From positions 163,448 through 227,447 of the forward strand of contig WJYK01000009.1 of the NCBI GenBank assembly GCA_009668225.1: a DNA stretch of 64,000 nucleotides. The letters are read 5' to 3'. Under the pieces are notes generated by a model that saw nothing but the letters and a program-made list of their open reading frames with translations, had not been told where the DNA came from and did no database searches. Made by a program: the position numbers and the translations under genes. This stretch comes from Enterobacteriaceae bacterium RIT693. GTDB taxonomy: Bacteria > Pseudomonadota > Gammaproteobacteria > Enterobacterales > Enterobacteriaceae. Positions 11,078-20,630 of the stretch are shown here, in pieces. Within the stretch, counting starts at the first letter, position 1; each line of letters opens with the position of its first letter.

Positions 11078-13645
11078 CTAAACCAGATTTTTCAGTCGGT
11101 AAATCCACTCCAGCGCCTGACGTGGAGAGAGCGAGTCCGGATCCAAATTCTCCAGCGCTTCAACGGCAGGAGAGGTCTCTTCCGTCGCAACCAACAGCGA
11201 CATTTGCGTACCGTCTACCTGGCTTGCTGCCGCATTGCCTGAAAGGCTCTCAAGCTCACGCAGTTTCTGGCGGGCGCGCTTGATGACGTCTTTTGGCACA
11301 CCGGCCAGGGCGGCAACGGCAAGGCCATAGCTCTTGCTGGCTGCCCCGTCCTGTACGCTGTGCATAAAGGCGATGGTGTCGCCATGCTCCACGGCATCCA
11401 GATGGACGTTGGCGACGCCTTCCATTTTTTCCGGCAGCGTAGTCAGCTCGAAGTAATGGGTAGCGAACAACGTTAGCGACTTGATCCGGTTTGCCAGACT
11501 TTCAGCGCAGGCCCATGCCAGCGACAGGCCGTCATAGGTTGATGTGCCGCGGCCAATCTCATCCATCAGCACCAGGCTGTGTTCCGTCGCGTTATGCAGA
11601 ATGTTGGCGGTTTCGGTCATCTCCACCATGAAGGTTGAGCGGCCGGAAGCCAGGTCGTCCGCGGCACCCACGCGAGTGAAAATACGGTCAACCGGGCCAA
11701 TCTCGGCCTGCTGCGCGGGAACAAAGCTGCCGATATAGGCCAACAGCGCGATTAACGCGGTCTGGCGCATATAGGTACTTTTACCGCCCATGTTCGGGCC
11801 GGTAATAATCAGCATTCTGCGTTGCGGCGAAAGGTTTAACGGGTTAGCGATAAACGGTTCGCTGAGCACCTGTTCCACCACCGGATGACGGCCACCCACT
11901 AGCCTGATCCCCGGCTTGTCGGTCAGCGTCGGGCAGATGTAGTTCAGGGTGTATGCGCGCTCGGCCAGGTTTACCAGCACGTCCAGTTCTGCCAGCGCGG
12001 TTGCGCTCTTTTGCAGGGCTTCGAGGTGCGGCAGCAGTAAATCAAACAGCTGGTCGTACAGCTGTTTCTCCAGCGCCAGCGCCTTGCCTTTAGAAGTCAG
12101 AACTTTGTCTTCATATTCTTTCAGCTCGGGGATGATATAGCGCTCGGCGTTTTTCAGCGTCTGGCGGCGAACGTAGTTGATCGGCACCAGATGGCTCTGG
12201 CCGCGGCTGACCTGAATATAATAGCCATGGACGGCGTTAAAGCCGACTTTCAACGTGTCGAGACCCAGGCGTTCGCGCTCTCGAATCTCCAGACGATCCA
12301 GGTAGTCGGTTGCGCCGTCAGCCAGAGCTCGCCATTCGTCCAGCTCTTCGTTATAGCCGGGAGCAATAACACCGCCGTCGCGAACCAGCACCGGCGGTGA
12401 TTCTATGACTGCATGTTCCAGTAACTCACGGAGCTCCACAAACTCGCCCATCTGCTCGCGCAGCGTTTGTACATAGTCGGTATCCACCTCCGACAGCATA
12501 CCCCTGAGGGCAGGTAGCTGTTGGAAGGCATAACGCATGCGGGCCAGATCGCGTGGACGAGCGGTGCGCAGGGCGAGGCGTGCAAGAATACGCTCGAGGT
12601 CACCAACCTGGCGCAGCGTCGGCTGAATTTCTGCGGTACGTTCCTGCAGGGCGGCAATGGTTTGCTGGCGTTTGGTTAGCACATCAACGTTGCGTACTGG
12701 CATATGCAGCCAGCGTTTGAGCATGCGGCTGCCCATTGGCGTGACGGTGCAGTCCAGCACCGAGGCTAGCGTGTTCTCCACGCCACCGGACAGGTTTTGC
12801 GTGATCTCCAGATTACGCCGGGTGGCCGCATCCATAATGATGCTGTCCTGCTGCCTGTCCATTGTAAGGGAGCGGATATGGGGCAGAGAGGTGCGCTGGG
12901 TATCTTTGACGTACTGCAGCAGGCAACCGGCGGCACAAAGCGCATGATGGGCGTTTTCGACGCCGAATCCGGTAAGATCGCGGGTACCAAATTGCAAATT
13001 CAGCTGCTGGCGTGCGGTTTCAATCTCGAACTCCCAAAGCGGGCGACGGCGCAGGCCGCGGCGGCCATCAATCAGGCTCATTTCCGCAAAATCTTCCGCA
13101 TACAGCAGCTCTGCCGGGTTGGTGCGCTGAAGCTCGGCCGCCATGGTTTCACTGTCTTCGGGCTCGGTCAGACGAAAGCGCCCTGAACTGATATCCAGCG
13201 TCGCATAGCCAAAACCTTTACTGTCCTGCCAGATGGCGGCCAGCAGGTTATCCTGACGTTCCTGCAGCAGCGCTTCATCGCTGATGGTGCCTGGCGTGAC
13301 GATGCGAACGACTTTACGTTCAACCGGCCCTTTAGTGGTTGCCGGGTCGCCTACTTGTTCGCAGATAGCGACGGACTCGCCGAGGTTAACCAGCTTTGCG
13401 AGGTAGTTTTCCACCGCGTGGTGGGGGACTCCCGCCATCGGAATAGGCTCACCAGCAGAAGCGCCACGCTTTGTCAGAGAGATATCCAGCAGCTGAGAGG
13501 CACGCTTTGCATCGTCATAGAACAGCTCGTAAAAGTCACCCATGCGATAAAAAAGCAGGATGTCACGATGCTCGGATTTGAGACGCAGATACTGCTGCAT
13601 CATTGGGGTGTGTGAATCTAAATTCACGTTGTCATTCAGTGACAT
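11078..13645 (-). CDS. mutS: DNA mismatch repair protein MutS, with 5' end replaced by the integrated element
   Basis: Recognises mismatches and small loops and starts methyl-directed repair with MutL and MutH. The 855-residue protein carries the MutS I mismatch-binding domain, lever and clamp. The ATPase Walker A is [13 protein letters not shown], followed by [13 protein letters not shown]. From [15 protein letters not shown] onward it matches E. coli MutS. The first 11 residues ([11 protein letters not shown]) do not match the native start, which survives at 38532-38575 on the far side of the element. Codons 5' of the TGCATCAT core (13596-13603), and the promoter, are therefore supplied by the element. 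The frame is open, so function is probably kept. Confidence 0.97.
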   Translation of the reverse strand: MSLNDNVNLDSHTPMMQQYLRLKSEHRDILLFYRMGDFYELFYDDAKRASQLLDISLTKRGASAGEPIPMAGVPHHAVENYLAKLVNLGESVAICEQVGDPATTKGPVERKVVRIVTPGTISDEALLQERQDNLLAAIWQDSKGFGYATLDISSGRFRLTEPEDSETMAAELQRTNPAELLYAEDFAEMSLIDGRRGLRRRPLWEFEIETARQQLNLQFGTRDLTGFGVENAHHALCAAGCLLQYVKDTQRTSLPHIRSLTMDRQQDSIIMDAATRRNLEITQNLSGGVENTLASVLDCTVTPMGSRMLKRWLHMPVRNVDVLTKRQQTIAALQERTAEIQPTLRQVGDLERILARLALRTARPRDLARMRYAFQQLPALRGMLSEVDTDYVQTLREQMGEFVELRELLEHAVIESPPVLVRDGGVIAPGYNEELDEWRALADGATDYLDRLEIRERERLGLDTLKVGFNAVHGYYIQVSRGQSHLVPINYVRRQTLKNAERYIIPELKEYEDKVLTSKGKALALEKQLYDQLFDLLLPHLEALQKSATALAELDVLVNLAERAYTLNYICPTLTDKPGIRLVGGRHPVVEQVLSEPFIANPLNLSPQRRMLIITGPNMGGKSTYMRQTALIALLAYIGSFVPAQQAEIGPVDRIFTRVGAADDLASGRSTFMVEMTETANILHNATEHSLVLMDEIGRGTSTYDGLSLAWACAESLANRIKSLTLFATHYFELTTLPEKMEGVANVHLDAVEHGDTIAFMHSVQDGAASKSYGLAVAALAGVPKDVIKRARQKLRELESLSGNAAASQVDGTQMSLLVATEETSPAVEALENLDPDSLSPRQALEWIYRLKNLV
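13596..13603. repeat. attL core of the integrated element (in mutS codons Pro-Met-Met)
   Basis: TGCATCAT occurs here and at 38532-38539. The downstream flank is partly conserved: TGGGGTGTGTG here and CGGCGTATGTG at the right end both encode His-Thr-Pro on the minus strand. Left of the core is uninterrupted mutS; right of it is element DNA leading to the recombinase. The identical core is short, and the exact crossover bases cannot be seen from one sequence. Confidence 0.75.
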
Positions 13646-13735
13646 AATTAATTTATTCCATTGAATTTAAAGTAAATTGTGATTTTTGTTATTCTCATTA
13701 GATATCACGTTGTCTCATAAAAAATCACCAAATCC
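13646..13735 (-). promoter_or_regulatory. Element-borne replacement promoter region for mutS
   Basis: This AT-rich stretch upstream of the element-supplied mutS start is collinear with the native upstream region at the far end. ATTCCATTGAATTT (13655-13668) pairs with ATTCCGTTGAATTT (38591-38604), and TTCTCATTA (13692-13700) pairs with 38628-38636. The spacing between the two blocks is 37 bases in both places. The element therefore seems to carry a diverged copy of a mutS 5' region. No specific -35/-10 pair was chosen. Confidence 0.55.
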
Positions 13736-13742
13736 CACTTGT

Positions 13743-13816
13743 AAGTGTAGGTCAAAGTGTAGGTTGTTATGTAGGTTATGGTATAATTGCACTAAATAAA
13801 CTCACAACCTACACTT
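13743..13816. repeat. Repeated AAGTGTAGGTT motifs, candidate recombinase arm sites (left end)
   Basis: Direct copies are AAGTGTAGGT (13743-13752), AAAGTGTAGGTT (13754-13765) and the partial TATGTAGGTT (13768-13777). One inverted copy is AACCTACACTT (13806-13816). The same motif reappears near the right end (38458-38470). Repeats at both ends, inside the cores and next to the integrase gene, are the usual layout of arm-type binding sites of tyrosine recombinases. Confidence 0.6.
13779..13787 (+). promoter_or_regulatory. Candidate extended -10 promoter of the integrase gene
   Basis: TGGTATAAT is an extended -10 element with no good -35. It lies among the TGTAGGTT repeats, about 90 bp before the integrase start, so recombinase binding could repress its own gene. 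This is inferred from position and consensus only. Confidence 0.45.
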
Positions 13817-13878
13817 GGAAAGAAAAGCTGGGTTACAGCCTCAATAAATCAAGTGGTTAGCCATAAAACGGATCTTAT

Positions 13879-15162
13879 ATGACGGATAAACCAGCAGGCA
13901 AACCTTTGTCATCCAAAGCGGTTGAAATGATGAAGCCTGGGGACAAAAACAAGGCTGATACGGGTGAGAACCGAGGCTTGCGTGTGACTTGCGGAGCTTC
14001 TGGTATCAAGACCTTTTTCTACCGCTATACTAGCCCAGTGACCAATAAGCTGTCACAGGTAAAAATTGGAAGCTTTCCGCAAACCTCTCTCGCAATGGCC
14101 CGCATGAAGTTGCAAGAACTCAAACTAATCAGAAGTGAAGGGCGCTGTCCGGCGTCGGAGCTAAAAGATGAGAAGCAACGCCTACTAGAAGAGAGCCAAA
14201 AACCGAAAGCGGCAGTGCTGACAGTTGAAGGGTTGGTTGAGCTGTATCTTACCGAGCGTATTGAGGATCGTAAAACGAAGGATGGGAGGATTATTCCCGG
14301 TGCCAGAAAGCCGAAAGGGCAGGCCGAGGTTCGTCGTACTCTCTATGGTGATGCCGTTAAAAGCTTAGGAACACGAAATGCTGCTGAGATTACGCGTCAG
14401 GATGTCATCAATTTAATTAATGGCATTGTAGCCCGAGGTGCAACCGTACAGGCTGGTAATGTTCTGAGGGAGCTTTCACTCGCTTATGAATTTGCAATTG
14501 GCCTTGGGCGCTTTGATGACAGTTTTGCGAATCCAGCGTTGTTAGCAAAATCCAGCTTACGACAGACCAGAATCAAGCTCACAAATGGACGTGGAACACG
14601 AGTACTGAGTGAGGACGAGCTTGCTAAATTCCTTAAGTGGCTTCCGGGTTCTGCTTATACGCCAACGATCAAAAACGTGTTACGTCTGACTCTCTGGACC
14701 GGGTGTCGTACAGGTGAAGTCTGCAATATGGCATGGAAGGATGTTGATCTTGAAAAAGGCACTATTCATCTGCGAGAAACTAAAACAGGGATAGAGCGCT
14801 ACGTACAGTTATCTGATCAGGCAATCGACTTTCTCAAAGTACTACGGCTTACCTCTGATAAATATCTATTCCCTTCGCAAGCCACAAAGAAGCCAATCCA
14901 GCAGAAGTATCTAACTGAAAACTCATGGCGTCTACGTGAAAGCGGTCAAATGCTTGATATACCTCATTGGACGCCGCACGATCTGCGTCGTACAGTACGA
15001 ACGGGATTATCTCGTTTGCAGTGTCCAAATGAGATAGCAGAGGCCGTATTGGGGCATACACGTGGCGGCGTTGAAGGGATCTACAATTTGTATAAGTATG
15101 ATGCGGAGTGCCGGAAATGGCTGCAGGTATGGGCGGATTACTTGGATGGCCTGATAAAATAA
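13879..15162 (+). CDS. Tyrosine recombinase / integrase of the mutS-inserted element
   Basis: Site-specific recombinase expected to integrate and excise the element. The 427-residue protein has an N-terminal arm-binding region with the YRYTSP-type integrase motif near residue 50 and a core-binding SAM-like domain (about 115-225). The catalytic domain has Arg277 (TGCRTGEV), His367-Arg370 (HDLRR), His393 (LGHTRGG) and a Tyr402/405 candidate nucleophile (GIYNLYKY). All expected catalytic residues are present. It lies 234 bp inside the left junction and reads inward. The usual neighbouring tRNA gene is absent; the target is mutS. Confidence 0.92.
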   Translation: MTDKPAGKPLSSKAVEMMKPGDKNKADTGENRGLRVTCGASGIKTFFYRYTSPVTNKLSQVKIGSFPQTSLAMARMKLQELKLIRSEGRCPASELKDEKQRLLEESQKPKAAVLTVEGLVELYLTERIEDRKTKDGRIIPGARKPKGQAEVRRTLYGDAVKSLGTRNAAEITRQDVINLINGIVARGATVQAGNVLRELSLAYEFAIGLGRFDDSFANPALLAKSSLRQTRIKLTNGRGTRVLSEDELAKFLKWLPGSAYTPTIKNVLRLTLWTGCRTGEVCNMAWKDVDLEKGTIHLRETKTGIERYVQLSDQAIDFLKVLRLTSDKYLFPSQATKKPIQQKYLTENSWRLRESGQMLDIPHWTPHDLRRTVRTGLSRLQCPNEIAEAVLGHTRGGVEGIYNLYKYDAECRKWLQVWADYLDGLIK

Positions 15163-15213
15163 CAAATACAGATGTATTATTAATTTATGTTGCTGCAATA
15201 GAAGGGATTATTC

Positions 15214-15732
15214 ATGCTTAGCGATTTCAATACCGAACAGCAAACTCTAATTGAGAAATTATCATTAGTTGATGATCTAGAAACTTGGGCAACTTATACC
15301 AGACATCTTGAAAAAGAAGTCAAGAAAAGCATCTATGAGTGTGCCAGACGTTTGTGGATAAAACGTAAAATACTTGATGGTAGTTTGCTTTTACATCCTA
15401 ATGTTCGAATTGATTTAATTGAGCGGGAGTATAGGCCACTATCTATTCACAAGAAAATGATCTGGGCTAGTGTATTAGTCACTTATAAGGGTGAAGATAG
15501 TAAGGTGTATTTTAAAAGAATAAAGGGGAAGATAATTAGAAAGTATGGTCTCAAATGGTGGAAAGATGTTGATAGTAGAATAAAGCCAGCTTATGCAGCG
15601 CAGCAACGTATTTTAAAGCGTGTTGGTGCTCTTGGCTCGGGAGTAAAATACTTTGCCTCACAAAGTTCGTTTGTAGGCAGCATGTTAAATGATGAACTTG
15701 ATGCAGCATTAAGAATGATTCCAGAGGATTAA
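15214..15732 (+). CDS. Hypothetical protein downstream of the integrase
   Basis: I do not recognise this 172-residue product (MLSDFNTEQQTLIEKLSLVD...). It is rich in Lys and Arg, with a charged helical first half and a basic middle (FKRIKGKIIRKYGLKWWKD). It has no signal peptide or membrane segment. It follows the integrase by 51 bp on the same strand and may be co-transcribed. Its low-GC codon use matches the left part of the element. Confidence 0.6.
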   Translation: MLSDFNTEQQTLIEKLSLVDDLETWATYTRHLEKEVKKSIYECARRLWIKRKILDGSLLLHPNVRIDLIEREYRPLSIHKKMIWASVLVTYKGEDSKVYFKRIKGKIIRKYGLKWWKDVDSRIKPAYAAQQRILKRVGALGSGVKYFASQSSFVGSMLNDELDAALRMIPED

Positions 15733-15844
15733 GAGAAAACGCAATGAAGTTACCTTTTATACGTTGAATCGTGATTTAACTATTATCTTGTTGTTTTTAA
15801 AGTTTTTTATTTTAAAGTTATTATGTGTCAACTCACTTTTATAC

Positions 15845-16130
15845 TCATCCTTCGTGGAGACCTCTCTCTGCAGCATAATCGTAATTCCATCCTATTTCGC
15901 GTTGGGCATATAGAAAAACAGATTTTAAACTTCTCAAACCTTCCGAATCGCGCATTGTAAAGCAAAGATACTCGATATCAGGTCTGCGTTGTCCTGGGTA
16001 CTGCATCCATCGGTTAAACTCATACCACATACATTATGTAACCACCATGACCAGACCGCTTGTTGCTCGGATTCAGCTTGAAAGAAAATTTCTTTCTGCT
16101 CATAATTTGATCCGCATAGTTGAAAAGTGA
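15845..16130 (-). pseudogene. Possible frameshifted remnant of a small gene
   Basis: A 61-codon minus-strand frame (15845-16030, MWYEFNRWMQYPGQ... ending ERGLHEG) reads like real protein. Upstream, in another frame, a protein-like stretch FFQAESEQQAVWSWWLHNV ends near 16040. Joined by one frameshift they would make a protein of about 90 residues. I cannot name the family, and the two halves may be unrelated noise. The remainder of the 490-bp gap 15733-16222 is AT-rich with no other supported feature. Confidence 0.25.
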
Positions 16131-16222
16131 TTCAAGTTACTATTAAAGGCAGCAATAAGAGCAGGTTTGATTTATATTAACTATAACTAATTCTGCTATT
16201 CTACAACTTGAGGGGTTAATAT

Positions 16223-18841
16223 ATGTCTTACGGTGCTCACTTCCATAGAGGCGATCTGCATATACATAGTTTTGGCGATGGGGGATCATATGACGTAACT
16301 GATGATCAAATGACGCCAGAAAATATCATTATTAAGGCTATTGAGAAAGATTTATCGATAATAAGCATAACAGATCATAATAAAATTAAAAACTCGATTG
16401 AGGCTGTGAGAATAGCATCAGATACGGAGTTGTTGGTTATTCCTGGTATTGAGGTCTCCACAACACAAGGTCATTTATTGGTCTATTTCCCAACTATTCA
16501 AGATCTGGAAAATTTCTATGGAAAATTGACTTTTGATGCAGCAAAGAAATTTTGCTCGCAAGGAATTTATGATTGTTTAGAATATGCGACAAAATACAAA
16601 GGTATTGGTGTTTTAGCTCATATAGAGGTTGACTCTGGATTCGAAAAGACAATTGGGAAATTTAATGAGGTCTTTGACGTTGCTTTTCAACACCCAGCTA
16701 TTCTTGCATTGGAAATCAAAAATCATAGTTCAGTAAATAATTACACTGAATATGATGATTCAGCTGATAGAAAAAATGCCATGAGGAAAAGAAATGCTCA
16801 GCTTGGTTTCCCTGTGGACTATAAGTTAGCCAAAGTCATGTCTTCCGATGCTCATTCAATGAATGCTTTCGGTAAAAATGCTTCTGGAGCAGATAGGTTA
16901 ACAAGATTTAAAATGGATGAATTGAGTTTCGATAGTCTTAGAATCGCATTGATTAGTCATGACTCAAGAGTAAGGCTTGAAGATGAGATTCCATTAGCCA
17001 TACCAAGATTCAAAGAGTTCAAGGCTAAAGGAGGTATTCTCGATGGCATGAGTTTCGAATTTAGAAATAATATGAATTGTATAATTGGTGGGAGAGGGAC
17101 GGGTAAATCTACTTTAATTACTGCTATTCAAGAGGCTTCAAATAATCCGGTTAATACAACAAATATTCAAAAAAGCACTGCCTGGCCTGATAAAATAGAA
17201 CTTAAGTATGAAAATGAGGCCGGTCAGGAGTTTGATTGTGTACTAGAACATGGAAAGCTTGAATGTTTTAATGAACAGGGTGAGTTAATAGATGTTGTAA
17301 TTCCTATAGAAGCTTATTCCCAAGGATTTACCACGTTTGCAAATAATTTAGAACGAGATGATAAAGATGAGAAGTTATTAAGTTTCTTTGATGGATTTAC
17401 AAATATTGAACATTTAAAGAAAGACGATGAATCAAAAATAACACAGCTTATAACTAATTTCGGACATTTTGAGAGGCTAACAAATGAAATATCTCAGAAA
17501 GCAGAAGTTGAAAAAGAGCTAGCGCAACAGCTAAGTAAAAAAGAAGCTTATGAAAAACAAAATGTCGGTGAGCTTATGAAACTACATTCTGGATTGATTG
17601 AGGAGGAAGCTTTAAGGTCAGACCTTGAAATCTCGCTGAAAAATCTCAAAAAAAAATACGAGCTAGTGTTATCTGACAAAGCTGAACTCACAGATTTACT
17701 TTCGATTGATGTTGCAAAGGTACTTGTCGGTAATGAACATATAACTAAGGTGATTCACATAATCCAGTCTTTTTCAGATATTGTTGATCACCACCAGAAA
17801 GAGTTAAATAGGGAGTTAACTGAAAAATTAGATTTGCTGCGTGCTGAGGTTGTCGAATGGAGAAAGAAAGAGAAAGGAGCAAAAGATAGTATTGAAGCGA
17901 TTAAGAAAAAATTAGATGAAGACAAGATCCCTTATGATGAAGCAAAATTTGTTAAACTTTCTACTGATATAACAAATTTGCAGCGTCGGAGTAAAGATAT
18001 CGAACGTGCAGAAAAACAGTTTACGGAGATAAAATCGGAGCGTATGGAGTTATTAAAAGCAAGGAATTCAATTAATTCCAACATTCATACCAAAAGGTTA
18101 TCTTTGTGCACAAGAATAAATAGAGATCTTTCTAAATCTGTAGATGGTCTTTTTGTTAATGCAAAGATAGGTTCGGGTTATTTATCAAAGGACTTTTCAT
18201 TATTTATTAAACAGGCCATGGGCTGGCACAGATGGGCTAATAGCGATAAGATCGCGAATGCTATTTCCCCCCTTGCATTTTATAATCAAATGAGATTTAA
18301 AAAGTACAATTTTTTAGCTGAACTAGAATTCGAGCAAAATGAAATAAATGAAATCGCACAGAAATTTACTGGGTTGATGTTAGAGAGAGTTATTTCTATT
18401 CCTTTCCAAGAAAGACCAGAACTAACAGTGTCACGCCATGATAAAGAAAATGGTAATGCCATAGTGAAGGACATTAGTGAGCTGAGTTTAGGCCAGCAAC
18501 AGTCCATAATGCTATCAATTCTTATTCAATCTGAAAGCTGTTTGCCTCTTATTATTGACCAGCCAGAAGATAATCTTGACTCAGAGTTTATTTTTAATAG
18601 TGTTGTTTCAAATCTTAGAAAATGCAAAGAGAGACGGCAAATAATAGTTGTGACACATAACTCTAATATAGGGGTATTAGGCGATGCTGAGTTGGTGATC
18701 CCATTAGTGGGTTCAAACGATAAGTCTTCTATATCAAGCCTAGGCTCAATAGATAATAGCAAAACACAAGAACATTGTTGCGAAATATTGGAAGGGGGTA
18801 AAAGGGCATTCACAACCCGTAAGGAAATTTATAGAATTTGA
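16223..18841 (+). CDS. PHP-domain / SMC-like AAA ATPase (TrlF-type), putative defence protein
   Basis: The 872-residue protein fuses a metal-dependent PHP phosphoesterase-like domain to an SMC/ABC-type ATPase. PHP motifs are DLHIHS (residues 11-16), SITDHN, PGIEVS, LAHIEVDSG and SSDAHS. The ATPase has Walker A GGRGTGKST (289-297), a long coiled-coil insert (about 410-650), the signature ELSLGQQQS (753-761), Walker B LPLIIDQPEDNLD and an H-loop VVTHNS. The order matches proteins annotated as TrlF family AAA-like ATPases, often found in defence islands. The substrate is unknown. It is convergent with the RNxxxH protein downstream. Confidence 0.8.
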   Translation: MSYGAHFHRGDLHIHSFGDGGSYDVTDDQMTPENIIIKAIEKDLSIISITDHNKIKNSIEAVRIASDTELLVIPGIEVSTTQGHLLVYFPTIQDLENFYGKLTFDAAKKFCSQGIYDCLEYATKYKGIGVLAHIEVDSGFEKTIGKFNEVFDVAFQHPAILALEIKNHSSVNNYTEYDDSADRKNAMRKRNAQLGFPVDYKLAKVMSSDAHSMNAFGKNASGADRLTRFKMDELSFDSLRIALISHDSRVRLEDEIPLAIPRFKEFKAKGGILDGMSFEFRNNMNCIIGGRGTGKSTLITAIQEASNNPVNTTNIQKSTAWPDKIELKYENEAGQEFDCVLEHGKLECFNEQGELIDVVIPIEAYSQGFTTFANNLERDDKDEKLLSFFDGFTNIEHLKKDDESKITQLITNFGHFERLTNEISQKAEVEKELAQQLSKKEAYEKQNVGELMKLHSGLIEEEALRSDLEISLKNLKKKYELVLSDKAELTDLLSIDVAKVLVGNEHITKVIHIIQSFSDIVDHHQKELNRELTEKLDLLRAEVVEWRKKEKGAKDSIEAIKKKLDEDKIPYDEAKFVKLSTDITNLQRRSKDIERAEKQFTEIKSERMELLKARNSINSNIHTKRLSLCTRINRDLSKSVDGLFVNAKIGSGYLSKDFSLFIKQAMGWHRWANSDKIANAISPLAFYNQMRFKKYNFLAELEFEQNEINEIAQKFTGLMLERVISIPFQERPELTVSRHDKENGNAIVKDISELSLGQQQSIMLSILIQSESCLPLIIDQPEDNLDSEFIFNSVVSNLRKCKERRQIIVVTHNSNIGVLGDAELVIPLVGSNDKSSISSLGSIDNSKTQEHCCEILEGGKRAFTTRKEIYRI

Positions 18842-18866
18842 CACCAACTTTAAGTTCCTACAGGTA

Positions 18867-18893
18867 ATTGGACGAGCTTATTACTCGTCCAAT
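18867..18893. terminator. Shared hairpin between two convergent genes
   Basis: ATTGGACGAG (18867-18876), loop CTTATTA, CTCGTCCAAT (18884-18893) is a perfect 10-bp stem midway between the stops of the PHP-ATPase gene and the minus-strand gene at 18902-19768. No long T-tract follows, but its placement fits a bidirectional terminator. Confidence 0.6.
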
Positions 18894-18901
18894 ATGCGTT
18901 G

Positions 18902-19768
18902 CTATTTCCTTTTTAAAACTTCATGAATAACAAGTTGCTCAACTGGTGTGAGTGGCCTATTTTCCGTGAAACTTCTTTCAAGATAGTTGTCGTGAATATC
19001 AATGGCTTTAGTTGCAATTAAATCTTTGTATATGAATTTTTTGTCAGCACTACTTAATGTTTTAAGCTGTTCTAAGGGTGTTTTTTCTAATATAGAGAGT
19101 CTTAATGTATTCAACGTAAGCCCTTTTTCTTCTTGAAGCCTTTTTTCCATGTCGATAACGTGGTTGTCAATATAATCACTAGCTGATGTGTCAGTAAGGG
19201 GGATTATTTTACCTGTTATATAATGAGGAAAGTTATTCTTTTTTTCATAGTTAATAGATAGTGCCATCTCAGTGTAACTACTGCCTGAAATATTCAGCGA
19301 TGCTTCGTTGGCTAAAAAATAAAGATCAACTGCAAAATTAAATATCGCAGGGTAAATGTCCACATAATTTTCATAAAAAATAAATGTTTCACGGATATAT
19401 CTTTTTGTTTGTTCTTGTTTTGTATCTTTTATTATTCGTTCAAGTATGCCTACTGGTAATAAACATAAGAGGCTCACTTCTGTCCGTACATTACCTATGT
19501 CAGAGGATTTTATTCCCTTTGAGGAGCTTAAAAGTTCTGAGTGGTGTAAATAAAAATTACGCAATGCTTTTAATGCAAGATATCTCTTGCTATCTTTTCC
19601 TATTTTATTATTTGTTGCGATTTCATATTTCTCAAGGGAACTACAAAGTGAACAAAGTAAATTATATAAATCGTCAGGGTCAGATGAAGAAGTGAATGTG
19701 AAATATCTTTTAAAAAATCTTGATAGCTCGATTTCGCAACTTTCTTTAGGTGTCATGCTAGTATCCAA
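18902..19768 (-). CDS. Hypothetical protein with a HEPN-like RNxxxH motif
   Basis: I do not recognise the family of this 288-residue protein. Residues 70-75 read RNFYLH inside a helix-forming stretch (LKALRNFYLHHSELL), which fits the RNxxxH catalytic motif of HEPN ribonucleases. The rest looks alpha-helical, with no signal peptide and no clear membrane anchor. It is convergent with the PHP-ATPase gene and stands alone on its strand. A HEPN assignment rests on one short motif and could be coincidence; an uncharacterised effector or immunity protein are alternatives. Confidence 0.6.
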   Translation of the reverse strand: MDTSMTPKESCEIELSRFFKRYFTFTSSSDPDDLYNLLCSLCSSLEKYEIATNNKIGKDSKRYLALKALRNFYLHHSELLSSSKGIKSSDIGNVRTEVSLLCLLPVGILERIIKDTKQEQTKRYIRETFIFYENYVDIYPAIFNFAVDLYFLANEASLNISGSSYTEMALSINYEKKNNFPHYITGKIIPLTDTSASDYIDNHVIDMEKRLQEEKGLTLNTLRLSILEKTPLEQLKTLSSADKKFIYKDLIATKAIDIHDNYLERSFTENRPLTPVEQLVIHEVLKRK

Positions 19769-20569
19769 AATTAGCGATGAGAAATTACAGTTAGTGTATG
19801 ATAGTAAAATGAAGGAAAAAAATCGATGCTATTAACTATTTTTCATGTGAATTTCCTAAGGCATTCAAATTGTTAATCTTTACTTGAGTGAACTCTGGGA
19901 GTCGTGATATGGAAATGGCAGTTTGTTTTAATGCATATGAGATGTCGATTGTTGCGTCACACCCCATACAACCCCTTTCAATTGTCGTTGGTCTTTCCCG
20001 GCAGTGTGCTTTCTCCTAGCCGTAATTTCATCCGGACCAGCATTGTGACCGAAGTTAATCTTGATGAGGAACTTTGTCATACTCATACCGGTGGCATGCA
20101 AACTGATCTTATCTGGCAAAACCGATAGGCCTGTTGTATTGGCCACGGGCAGCGTGACGATATAGACAGCAGACATGATATTATTATGATGAGATTTCCC
20201 AGAACGTACCGATAGATACTTGCTTTACGTGGCAGAATATTAGAGATTCTTTATCAATTTTTATTTCTATCTCATGTTCGGTGAGAGGATTTGATAGTAA
20301 TGATTAACTACTTGACTATGGTTCTTCGTTATCAGACAGTCCTCACTATTTTTGAAATACATCTAAATATACCAGCTTGGATACTGAAAAACATCAACTC
20401 TTTATTTATATATTTGTATGTTTGTTAAGGTGGTGATCAGGTAATATATGCAAAACTCAAGATCTTGCTTGTACTTCGCCGGGCTGTTACTGGTTTTTTG
20501 GGCTTGATTCCAAATATATACAATGAATGGGTAAGAACTGCATTACTTAAAGTAATATTCTTTCCATGG
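19769..20569. other. Long intergenic stretch with one doubtful ORF
   Basis: About 800 bp without a supported gene. A minus-strand frame at 19928-20176 (82 codons, MSAVYIVTLPVANTTG...) has higher GC than its AT-rich flanks and could be a gene fragment from another source. I recognise no family, see no strong ribosome site, and the opposite strand is also open there. From 20180 to 20560 the DNA is AT-rich with no ORF. Confidence 0.35.
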
Positions 20570-20619
20570 AAATCCTTTTGAGTTAAGGTGTAATAAAATC
20601 ACTCAAAAGGATTTTTTTA
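20570..20619 (+). terminator. Strong hairpin with T-tract
   Basis: AAATCCTTTTGAGT (20570-20583) and ACTCAAAAGGATTT (20601-20614) form a perfect 14-bp stem with a 17-nt loop, followed by a run of T. On the plus strand it is a typical intrinsic terminator. On the minus strand it lies just past the stop of the lipoprotein gene and may serve that gene as well. Confidence 0.7.
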
Positions 20620-20630
20620 TTGCATGAGTA

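Noticed and set aside
13879..15162. Expectation of a tRNA gene as the integration site
   Set aside because: No tRNA or tRNA fragment is found at either junction; the shared sequence lies in mutS codons.
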